The notes beneath the pieces were generated by a model. That model was not told the origin of the DNA and did not search any database. It saw only the letters and a program-made list of their open reading frames with translations. Source: Candidatus Nitrotoga sp. SPKER (GTDB taxonomy: Bacteria; Pseudomonadota; Gammaproteobacteria; Burkholderiales; Gallionellaceae). From it: 64,000 nucleotides of DNA. Below are positions 57,013-64,000 of the stretch, one piece after another (the first letter of the stretch is position 1; each line of letters starts with the position of its first letter). The DNA lies in contig QFXG01000012.1 in the NCBI GenBank assembly GCA_003402285.1, positions 50,317 to 114,316 on the forward strand. The letters are read 5' to 3'. Position numbers and translations under genes: made by a program.

Positions 57013-58455
57013 TTAGTAGCGATAATGATCCGATTTGTAAGGTCCTTCTTTAGGCACGCCGATGTAGGCGGCTTGCTGGTCAGTTAGTGTAGTCAGTTGT
57101 GCATTAAGTTTCTTTAATTGCAATATCGCCACTTTCTCATCCAGATGTTTTGGCAAGGTATACACACCGACCGGATATTTACCGGTGCCCTTTTCTGCTT
57201 CGCTCCATAGCTCGATCTGGGCGATGGTCTGATTGGCAAATGAGGAGCTCATCACATAAGAAGGATGGCCCGTGCCACAACCTAGATTTACCAAGCGGCC
57301 TTCAGCCAGGAGAATGATGCGTTTGACGGGTTGACCATCTACTGCTGGGAAAATGATGTGATCGACTTGGGGTTTGATGTTATCCCATGTGTAAGCCTTA
57401 AGCGAGGCAACGTCGATCTCATTGTCGAAATGGCCAATATTACACACGATGGCCTGATTCTTCATTTTTTTCATATGCTCATGAGTGATCACATGATAGT
57501 TACCGGTGCAGGTCACGAAAATGTCACCATGTTCAGCAGCGTAATCCATGGTAACGACACGATAGCCTTCCATGGCAGCTTGCAGCGCGCAAATCGGATC
57601 AATTTCCGTTACCCAAACTTGGGCAGATAGTGCGCGCATTGCTTGTGCTGAGCCCTTGCCCACATCTCCGTAACCGGCAATAACAGCAATTTTTCCCGCA
57701 ATCATTACATCGGTTGCACGTTTAATGCCATCCACCAGAGATTCTCGGCAACCGTAGAGGTTGTCAAATTTGGATTTGGTAACTGAATCGTTGACGTTAA
57801 TGCCAGGGAATTTCAACTCGCCTCGCGCATGCATCTGGTACAGACGATGCACGCCAGTTGTCGTCTCTTCCGTCACTCCTTTAATTGCCGCCAAACGTTT
57901 GGAATACCAGCCAGGCTGTGTAGCAAGGCGCTGTTTGATTGCGGCATACAGAAAAGTTTCTTCTTCTGAAGTAGGCTTGCTGATAAGCGACGCATCTATT
58001 TCGGCACGCGCACCCAGATGCAACAATAAGGTCGCATCGCCGCCATCGTCCAGAATCATATTGGCGTGATTGTCGTTAGGCCATTCGAAGATGCGATGGG
58101 TATATTCCCAATACTCTTCAAGTGATTCGCCTTTGATTGCAAATACTGGTGTACCGCCTATGGCTATGGCTGATGCTGCGTGATCCTGGGTGGAGTATAT
58201 ATTGCAGGAAGCCCAGCGTACCTCTGCTCCCAAGGCTTTCAGGGTTTCAATCAGTACGGCTGTCTGGATAGTCATATGCAGCGAACCGGCAATGCGTGAA
58301 CCGCGTAATGGTTGTGCATTTGCATATTCTTCGCGAATCGCCATCAAGCCCGGCATTTCGGTTTCGGCAATAGCAATTTCCTTGCGTCCCCATGGAGCAA
58401 GGTTGAGATCGGCAATTTTGTAGTCGGTAAAGTTAGTGTTGGTAACGGCGTTCAT
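57013..58455 (-). CDS. ahcY: Adenosylhomocysteinase (S-adenosylhomocysteine hydrolase)
   Basis: 480 residues, NAD-dependent cytosolic enzyme splitting SAH into adenosine and homocysteine. [44 protein letters not shown] (active-site Asp/His), [20 protein letters not shown] with the catalytic Lys, and the Rossmann motif [14 protein letters not shown] are present, and the C-terminal [10 protein letters not shown] is the usual ending that reaches into the partner's NAD site. It is directly downstream of a SAH riboswitch, so SAH build-up should raise its expression. Confidence 0.97.
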   Translation of the reverse strand: MNAVTNTNFTDYKIADLNLAPWGRKEIAIAETEMPGLMAIREEYANAQPLRGSRIAGSLHMTIQTAVLIETLKALGAEVRWASCNIYSTQDHAASAIAIGGTPVFAIKGESLEEYWEYTHRIFEWPNDNHANMILDDGGDATLLLHLGARAEIDASLISKPTSEEETFLYAAIKQRLATQPGWYSKRLAAIKGVTEETTTGVHRLYQMHARGELKFPGINVNDSVTKSKFDNLYGCRESLVDGIKRATDVMIAGKIAVIAGYGDVGKGSAQAMRALSAQVWVTEIDPICALQAAMEGYRVVTMDYAAEHGDIFVTCTGNYHVITHEHMKKMKNQAIVCNIGHFDNEIDVASLKAYTWDNIKPQVDHIIFPAVDGQPVKRIILLAEGRLVNLGCGTGHPSYVMSSSFANQTIAQIELWSEAEKGTGKYPVGVYTLPKHLDEKVAILQLKKLNAQLTTLTDQQAAYIGVPKEGPYKSDHYRY

Positions 58456-58479
58456 ATTGTATCTCCATTCAAGTTAATG

Positions 58480-58562
58480 AATGAGCGCCGTTGCTACAGA
58501 TATACTCCACTGTTCCAAGCCTGGCCTCGCCTGATGCAAGGTCGCAGCGCCCCTCAGAACCG
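58480..58562 (-). ncRNA. S-adenosylhomocysteine (SAH) riboswitch
   Basis: On the minus strand, 25-107 bases before the ahcY ATG, the sequence reads in order TCTGAGGGGCGCTGCGACC, then GCGAGGCCAGGCTTGGAAC, then GTAGCAACGGCGCTCAT. These are the conserved blocks of the SAH riboswitch, including GCGCTGC pairing region, the GCCAGGCT core and the ACGGCGCTCA end that pairs back with the first block. The class is known almost only in front of ahcY-type genes in beta- and gammaproteobacteria and activates expression on binding SAH. Confidence 0.9.
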
Positions 58563-58998
58563 GAAAATTATTTTTATACCGAATTATTTTAACACAATCA
58601 TAAAAACAATTTACAACCTGGAAAAATCGAATCTTTGGTTAAACCTTACCTATCGATGGTTTAAATAAATCTGATTTTTCTGTAGATCATTTTGCAATGG
58701 CTGAACGTGAATCACGCCGCTTTACGATTGCCCGCCGAAAAACAAGGAGATGATCTTCACCGCTAGTGCGATTGAAATGCTAAATACGAATCTGGGGAGA
58801 AAATCCATGGGTCGTGGCTTGTTTTTATCTGATGAGGCATGATTGAAGATCTTTTATGAAGTGTTACGAAATATCAGCACAAAATGGACAATGCTTACGC
58901 GGACTGGAAAGTTGCGCTTGATCGCTTGACTATCCAGCTTTAGGAATGGATGCCGTTACATTAATAAATCCCGTTTATATGAAATTCAGGGCACACTT
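58563..58998. other. 436-base gap between the riboswitch and the heme-type sensor kinase
   Basis: The left 80 bases are AT-rich and must hold the leftward ahcY promoter; I see several TAAAAT/TATAAA-like elements but none with a well-spaced -35. The right 250 bases hold no supportable gene; a 12-codon frame near 58808 has no support. The rightward promoter for the kinase was not identified. Confidence 0.45.
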
Positions 58999-61900
58999 AT
59001 GCGATCAGCAAACGTATCAGTAATTTCAACCGATTGGCGTCACCGATTGAACAGGCTTTGGGCCGCGTGCCTGCTCCCGCTCTATAAGCACACTATCCTG
59101 GTGCTGAGTCTAATCTTTTGTAGCGGTACATTGCTCGCTTTGTGGTATCTGTCTCATGCTACGACCACTCTGGTGCAATCTGCGGCACTACAGGGTATTA
59201 CTTTACATGCAGAGTCTTTAATGGAGCTGCGCAACCTATACACTTCTGAAATTGTGGATCGAGTGAATGGTCATAACATTGAAGTGACACACGATTATCG
59301 TGATAAACCGGGAGCCATTCCCTTACCCGCTACCTTTAGTATGGAGCTTGGTAGAAGAATTAGCTTGCGCGGTTCTGGTATGGTGGTTCGTTTATATAGT
59401 AATTATCCTTTCCCCTGGCGCAAGGATGGTGGTGCGCATGATGATTTTGAGCAACAGGCTTTGGCTGCATTACAGGCGAATCCGCAACAGCCCTACTATC
59501 GTTTTGAAGAGTTTCAGGGACGTGCATCATTACGTTACGCAACGGCGGATGTCATGCATGCGGAATGTATAAGCTGCCACAATACACGTCCAGACAGTCC
59601 TAAGCATGACTGGAAAGTAGGAGATGTGCGCGGTGTACTAGAAATTATTCGACCACTGGATAGCGTAGTGGCGCAAAGCCATGCTGACCTGCGTGACGTC
59701 TTTATTCTTTTTGGCGCGTTGCTGGCACTGGGGCTGGGAGCGCTCGCACTGGTAATTACTCGCTTACGACGTGTGTCAGTGGAATTGGAACATCAAGTTG
59801 CGCAGCGTACCGCCGATCTTGAGCAGGCTAATGTAGCCATGACGATCAAGGAAGAAGAAATCCGCTCTGTGGTTGAGCACTTGGTGGATTGCGTTCTTAC
59901 CATCGACGAAAAAGGCATCATCCGTTCCGCCAACCCGGTCGTGGAAAAACTCTTCGGTTATACCCGCGATGAAGTAATTGGACAAAATGTTTCCATGCTG
60001 ATGCCAGAGCCTCACCGTAGCGGTCACGACGGTTATATGGGGAGATATTACCAAACCGGGCAGGCGCACATTATCGGTATCGGACGTGAACTCGAAGGTC
60101 TGCACAAGAATGGCGAACGCATTGCGATATATCTTGCAGTTAGTGAATACTTTGTTGGGGGGAAACGTTATTTTACCGGCATTTTGCGTGACGTCCGTGA
60201 ACGTGTACGCATCATGAAAGATTTGGAGCAGGCCCGTTTTGAGGCCGAGCAGGCCAGCCAGGCCAAATCGGCTTTTCTTGCTACCATGAGTCACGAAATC
60301 CGCACGCCTATGAACGGCGTGATCGGTATGGCCGATGTACTACAGCAAACCAGTCTTAATGGCTACCAAATGGAGATGGTCACTCTCATTCGAGAATCGG
60401 CTTTTGTTTTGTTGGACATCATCGAGGACATTCTCGATTTCTCCAAGATAGAAGCTGGCAAACTGGAGGTTGAGCGTGTGCCTACAAACGTAGCGGACGT
60501 GGTTGTGAAGGCTTGCGATATGTTAGAACATCTGGCCGAAAAAAAAGGAGTGGAGCTCACCTTGTTCATTGATCCGGCGATTCCCGAAGAGGTTTTGAGT
60601 GATGCTCTGCGCTTGCGCCAAGTGTTGGTCAACCTTGCCAATAACGCCATCAAGTTTTCTAGCGGACAACAGCAGCCAGGTCATGTGTCTGTGCGCGCAT
60701 TGTTGACTAAGCCTGGCCTTGATCAGGTGACGGTGGAATTCCAGATAACTGACAACGGCATCGGTATGGATGAAGAGACCCAGTCTCGGCTCTTTACCTC
60801 TTTTACTCAGGGCGACGCTTCGACCACCCGACGCTTTGGTGGCACCGGATTGGGGTTGGTCATTTCTCGCCATTTGGTGGAGCTGATGGGTGGCGAGATT
60901 GTAGTGCAGAGCGCGCCGGGCAAGGGCTCTACTTTTACTGTGCGATTGCCACTTGTACTGTCGCCGACCAAGCCCGCCGTTAGCGGCAAAGCTGTTGATC
61001 TGACCGGACTTTCCTGTCTAGTGCTAGGCGACAGCAATGGATTGGGCGATGACTTGGCCATCTATTTGAGAGATAGCGGTGCGATCGTTGAACGAGTACC
61101 GGATCTGATTGCAGCTCGCAAACGGATTAACACGTTGCCGTCCGGTTTGTGGCTACTCATTATTGACGCCGGGCACGATGCGCCACCGATCGAGGAATTG
61201 CGCGCTGCCTGCCATGCTCGGTCTGACTTGAATCTGCATTTCGTGGTGGTCGAATATGGGCACCCTCAGTCCGATATCGATCCTCGCTTTGTTGTTATTC
61301 GGCGCGGGCACCGTCGTCGGGGGCGCGTCGAAACAATGGATCTTGTCACTTTGGATGGTGATGTCATGCATCCTCAATCCTTTCTACGAGCAGTGGCTAT
61401 CGCTGCAGGACGGATGCACGAGGAGGAAGAATCGTCGCTCTCCGGTAAGAACGAGACAGCGGTCGCTCCACCCTCGCGTGTGATTGCTTTGCAGCAGGGT
61501 AGGTTGGTTTTGGTAGCGGAAGACAATGAAATTAACCAGAAAGTGATCCGGCAACAGCTCGCGCTGCTCGGATATGCCGTAGATATTGCCGGTGACGGTC
61601 GCGAAGCATTGAAACGCTGGGAGAGCGGTGATTATGCGTTGCTGCTTACCGATTTGCATATGCCGGAAATGGACGGCTATCAACTGACCGCGGCTATCCG
61701 TGTCGCCGAGGCCAGCACAGCTAACAAGCGGCGCATCCCGATCATCGCTCTGACCGCTAACGCCCTTAAAGGCGAGGCAGAGCATTGCCGTGCCGTCGGT
61801 ATGGATGATTATTTGAGCAAGCCAGTTCAACTTGCTGATTTGAAATCTATGCTAGAGCAGTGGTTGCCGCCCCTTGATTCCAGTCCGAACTTAACAGTTA

Positions 61901-62262
61901 CGTCTGCGATGCCCGCCACACCTGCTATGGCGACAGGGCCGGTAGATGTGAGTGTTCTGGAAGGGCTGGTAGGGAACGATCGGGCTGTGATCAGTGAATT
62001 TTTGCGAGATTTTCGCTCTAGTTCAGCCAGAATAGCAATAGAGCTGCGAACCGCTTTTCAGCTGGGACAGGCAGCAGCAGTCAGTGCGGCAGCCCATAAG
62101 CTTAAATCATCAGCTCGTTCGGTTGGCGCGCTGGTGCTGGGTGAGCTGTGTGCCGAAATAGAACAGGTGGGAAAGGATGGCGACATTGAAGCGTTGGCGG
62201 TGTTGCTTCCTCGGTTCGAGGCGGAAATGGTTATTGTGGACAAATATCTTGATTCTTTGTAA
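58999..62262 (+). CDS. Hybrid sensor kinase with periplasmic c-heme (DUF3365/Tll0287-like) sensor
   Basis: 1087 residues. Membrane spans at about 30-52 and 233-255 enclose a periplasmic domain ending with CISCH (C190, C193, H194), a covalent heme c site, in a DUF3365/Tll0287-like context ([33 protein letters not shown]-type [11 protein letters not shown]). Inside: PAS (285-400), H432 in [16 protein letters not shown], ATPase ([25 protein letters not shown]), a receiver-like domain without an obvious phospho-Asp (about 675-800), a true receiver with D885 in [12 protein letters not shown], and an Hpt domain ([11 protein letters not shown], His about 1033). It probably senses redox state, NO or O2, and is followed by a receiver-EAL gene. 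Confidence 0.9.
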   Translation: MRSANVSVISTDWRHRLNRLWAACLLPLYKHTILVLSLIFCSGTLLALWYLSHATTTLVQSAALQGITLHAESLMELRNLYTSEIVDRVNGHNIEVTHDYRDKPGAIPLPATFSMELGRRISLRGSGMVVRLYSNYPFPWRKDGGAHDDFEQQALAALQANPQQPYYRFEEFQGRASLRYATADVMHAECISCHNTRPDSPKHDWKVGDVRGVLEIIRPLDSVVAQSHADLRDVFILFGALLALGLGALALVITRLRRVSVELEHQVAQRTADLEQANVAMTIKEEEIRSVVEHLVDCVLTIDEKGIIRSANPVVEKLFGYTRDEVIGQNVSMLMPEPHRSGHDGYMGRYYQTGQAHIIGIGRELEGLHKNGERIAIYLAVSEYFVGGKRYFTGILRDVRERVRIMKDLEQARFEAEQASQAKSAFLATMSHEIRTPMNGVIGMADVLQQTSLNGYQMEMVTLIRESAFVLLDIIEDILDFSKIEAGKLEVERVPTNVADVVVKACDMLEHLAEKKGVELTLFIDPAIPEEVLSDALRLRQVLVNLANNAIKFSSGQQQPGHVSVRALLTKPGLDQVTVEFQITDNGIGMDEETQSRLFTSFTQGDASTTRRFGGTGLGLVISRHLVELMGGEIVVQSAPGKGSTFTVRLPLVLSPTKPAVSGKAVDLTGLSCLVLGDSNGLGDDLAIYLRDSGAIVERVPDLIAARKRINTLPSGLWLLIIDAGHDAPPIEELRAACHARSDLNLHFVVVEYGHPQSDIDPRFVVIRRGHRRRGRVETMDLVTLDGDVMHPQSFLRAVAIAAGRMHEEEESSLSGKNETAVAPPSRVIALQQGRLVLVAEDNEINQKVIRQQLALLGYAVDIAGDGREALKRWESGDYALLLTDLHMPEMDGYQLTAAIRVAEASTANKRRIPIIALTANALKGEAEHCRAVGMDDYLSKPVQLADLKSMLEQWLPPLDSSPNLTVTSAMPATPAMATGPVDVSVLEGLVGNDRAVISEFLRDFRSSSARIAIELRTAFQLGQAAAVSAAAHKLKSSARSVGALVLGELCAEIEQVGKDGDIEALAVLLPRFEAEMVIVDKYLDSL

Positions 62263-62300
62263 ATATGATTTCGTGCGGAGAAAGATTAGGAGAAAAGGTG

Positions 62301-63521
62301 ATGATTGAAAGAAGCATGGTAAAAATTTTGGTGCTAGACGATGAGTCATTCATGCTCAAACTGTTAGCCCGCATGCTGACAAACCAAGGGTTCACATCGA
62401 TTATGCTCTGCGAGAGTGGGCGAGTCGCTCTGGATCGAGTAGATGGCATGGATACCAGGCCAAACTTGATCCTGTTGGATCTCAATATGCCGGAAATGGA
62501 CGGAATCGAATTTGTTCGTCATTTGGTTGAACGCAACTATACCGGTAGCCTCATCTTGATCAGCGGTGAAGATGAACGGATGTTGCAGACTGTCGAGAAA
62601 CTGGTGCAAGCTCATAAAATTACAGTGCTTGGACATATACATAAGCCGGTCAAACCGGAGGCATTGTCCACATTGTTGGAAAAATGGTCACCTTCTTCAC
62701 TGGATAGCCCTCGAGCGGCGCAGAAAGTTTACAGCGCGGACGAGGTGCGTGCTGCCATCAACAACGGCGAGCTGATTAATTACTACCAACCTAAGGTAAT
62801 GATTGCCACCGGTAAGGTGGCGGGCGTGGAGACCTTAGTGCGCTGGTGTCATCCCGTTCATGGGATAGTGTCACCCGATCAATTTATCGGTGTAGCTGAG
62901 GCGAACGGTTTGATTGATGGCCTGACCCGAGTAGTGCTCACCAGCGCGCTAGCTCAGGCTAAAATTTGGCAGGAAGCAGGGCTGACGTTACGGGTGGCCG
63001 TCAATGTGTCCATGGATAGCCTAACGTCCCTAGATTTTTTGGATTTTGTTACCGGACTTACCGCCAAGATAGGTATACCGCCGCAGGAAATAGTACTGGA
63101 AGTGACGGAAAGTCAGTTAATGGGGGATGCGCGGGTTCCGCTCGAAATCCTGACTCGGCTGCGGCTTAAGCGTTTTCGCCTTTCAATTGACGATTTTGGT
63201 ACCGGACACTCTTCCTTGGCCCAGTTACGCGACATTCCCTTCAATGAACTTAAGATCGATCAAGGCTTTGTGCATCGCGCCTGGGCCGTTGAGACGTTGC
63301 GGGCGATGTACGACGCCAGCCTAGCTTTGGCAAGGCAATTGGGTATGGAGGTCGTAGCCGAAGGGGTGGAAGATCGGGATGATTGGGATCTTTTGTTTCG
63401 TACGGGATGCGATCTCGCTCAGGGAGCTTTTATATCCCGGCCCATGTTGGCAGCGGATTTGCCCGGTTGGATGAAGAGTTGGCAGGAGCGGGTGCGTAAC
63501 GGATTTACCAATGACATTTAG
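62301..63521 (+). CDS. Response regulator with EAL domain (c-di-GMP phosphodiesterase)
   Basis: 406 residues from ATG 62301, chosen because AGGAG lies 8 bases upstream; an in-frame ATG at 62265 is closer to the kinase stop but poorly placed. The receiver (1-125) has D13/D14, D60 in LLDLNMPEMDG and K115. The EAL domain signature is ETL (177-179) in GVETLVRW, keeping the metal-binding Glu; AVNVSMDSL, LEVTES, SIDDFGTGHSSLAQL, LKIDQGFVHR and AEGVEDRDD are all present, so phosphodiesterase activity is likely. It is the obvious output of the upstream kinase. Confidence 0.9.
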   Translation: MIERSMVKILVLDDESFMLKLLARMLTNQGFTSIMLCESGRVALDRVDGMDTRPNLILLDLNMPEMDGIEFVRHLVERNYTGSLILISGEDERMLQTVEKLVQAHKITVLGHIHKPVKPEALSTLLEKWSPSSLDSPRAAQKVYSADEVRAAINNGELINYYQPKVMIATGKVAGVETLVRWCHPVHGIVSPDQFIGVAEANGLIDGLTRVVLTSALAQAKIWQEAGLTLRVAVNVSMDSLTSLDFLDFVTGLTAKIGIPPQEIVLEVTESQLMGDARVPLEILTRLRLKRFRLSIDDFGTGHSSLAQLRDIPFNELKIDQGFVHRAWAVETLRAMYDASLALARQLGMEVVAEGVEDRDDWDLLFRTGCDLAQGAFISRPMLAADLPGWMKSWQERVRNGFTNDI

Positions 63522-63698
63522 GAATAAATGGGGATCCGAAACTCATCGGGTCGGCGAAAACAACGAAGCATGACCTTTGCTGTGTCAGTGCGTTATTTGT
63601 ACTTGGCTTGGCAAGGAGTTTTGCAAGAAGCTCTGAAGTGTAGATTTATTAAATGGATGTTGAGAGTATGTTAAGCGAGTCAAAAAAATAGCAGAAAC

Positions 63699-63739
63699 TT
63701 GATCTATATCAAATGGACTTTAATTTATCCGCGTAGATT
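63699..63739 (+). promoter_or_regulatory. FNR-type box in a class II promoter
   Basis: TTGATCTATATCAA (63699-63712) is a perfect FNR/ANR site (TTGAT-N4-ATCAA). A -10-like TAGATT lies at 63734-63739; a start near 63746 puts the site centre at about -41, the class II activation position. It is 244 bases ahead of the Tat-substrate gene, leaving a ~210-base leader. Anaerobic activation of that gene is predicted. No gene is seen between 63522 and 63955. Confidence 0.6.
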
Positions 63740-63811
63740 CGCGATCATTCACTACCCGATTTTTGCTCCCATAAAAAATCCGTATATTTAGGGTGTGACT
63801 AATGTGGCATG

Positions 63812-63837
63812 TACTGAAAAAATTAGTTTTTGCAGTA
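63812..63837 (+). other. Hairpin in the long leader of the last gene
   Basis: TACTGAAAAA (63812-63821) pairs with TTTTT-g-CAGTA (63827-63837), ten pairs with one bulged G and a five-base loop. It lies in the presumed untranslated leader of the Tat-substrate gene. It is AT-rich, so not a typical terminator. A role in RNA stability or translation control is only a guess. Confidence 0.35.
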
Positions 63838-63955
63838 TGAATTATTGTTGTTTTTTTGTTTCAAGTTCAAAGTAGTGAATGAAAATTACTCGGATTGGTG
63901 TGTAAACATTAAGCCAAGAAAATAATTTAATTTAAATTAACATAGGGGTGACTAA

Positions 63956-64000
63956 ATGATGGAAATCAAGAACAACATAGGCAGGCGCAGCTTTCTAAAG
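63956..64000 (+). CDS. Tat-exported protein, 3' end beyond the window
   Basis: Only 15 codons are visible: MMEIKNNIGRRSFLK. GRRSFLK is a twin-arginine motif, so the product is a folded, probably cofactor-containing protein sent to the periplasm by the Tat system (for example a molybdopterin or iron-sulfur oxidoreductase, or a Tat-dependent cytochrome partner). AGGGGTG lies 6 bases before the first ATG; a second ATG follows directly. The perfect FNR box upstream suggests it acts under low oxygen. Confidence 0.6.
   Translation, partial: MMEIKNNIGRRSFLK

Noticed and set aside
58801..58840. Short frame with ATG at 58808 upstream of the sensor kinase
   Set aside because: Only 12 codons, no leader-peptide codon bias and no adjoining attenuator structure.

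Overview
The window reads as a chromosomal segment of a betaproteobacterium. A Nitrosomonadales/Gallionellaceae-type relative is my guess from gene order and protein character, not from any search. Supporting signs are the linkages rplU-rpmA-obgE-proB, gmk-rpoZ, rpe-gph-trpE and yqgE-ruvX-pyrB-pyrC', and an S-adenosylhomocysteine riboswitch in front of ahcY. Coding density is high. I saw no rRNA or tRNA gene, CRISPR array or transposase.

Layout. 1-5.7 kb: the 3' end of a phage-tail-like (probably extracellular contractile injection) locus, with a tail/baseplate-type protein cut by the window edge, a DUF6519 + beta-helix protein and a small coiled-coil protein. 5.8-9.7 kb: housekeeping genes cysK, rplU, rpmA, obgE, proB. 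9.7-16.8 kb: a surface-glycan modification island (GtrA flippase, GT2 lipid-linked glycosyltransferase, large membrane protein, anchored hydrolase-like protein, acyltransferase). 17-28.4 kb, minus strand: FAD-linked dehydrogenase, priA, hemE, gltD, gltB, with a DnaA-box cluster between hemE and priA. 28.8-34.4 kb, plus strand: gmk, rpoZ, pabB, rpe, gph, trpE, including a trp leader peptide between gph and trpE. 34.5-35.7 kb: GFA-family protein and exonuclease III.

35.8-43.4 kb is a type I restriction-modification locus transcribed leftwards (hsdR, hsdS, rhuM, hsdM). Its hsdM is broken by a one-base frameshift. Its hsdS carries an in-frame palindromic repeat in the linker between target-recognition halves. 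Between hsdR and hsdS sits a DUF559 endonuclease-like gene bounded exactly by ~54-bp inverted repeats, which looks like a small mobile cassette. 43.6-46.5 kb: a small lipoprotein, a DUF4124/glutaredoxin-like protein and oligopeptidase A. 46.6-52.2 kb: a three-gene signalling operon (hybrid kinase, single receiver, REC-GAF-GGDEF-EAL protein). 52.4-58.5 kb: pyrimidine genes pyrB with a catalytically dead pyrC', ruvX, yqgE, then the methionine-cycle genes ahcY and metF under the riboswitch. 59-63.5 kb: a second phosphorelay, a hybrid kinase with a periplasmic c-heme (CxxCH) sensor domain followed by a receiver-EAL protein. The window ends in a Tat-exported protein that has a perfect FNR box at a class II promoter position.

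Regulation is the recurring theme: two c-di-GMP phosphorelays, a riboswitch, a trp attenuation leader, a possible two-state leader before pabB, an FNR promoter and a DnaA-box cluster. The most novel-looking items are the inverted-repeat DUF559 cassette inside a damaged type I locus and the heme-type sensor kinase/EAL pair beside the FNR-controlled Tat substrate.
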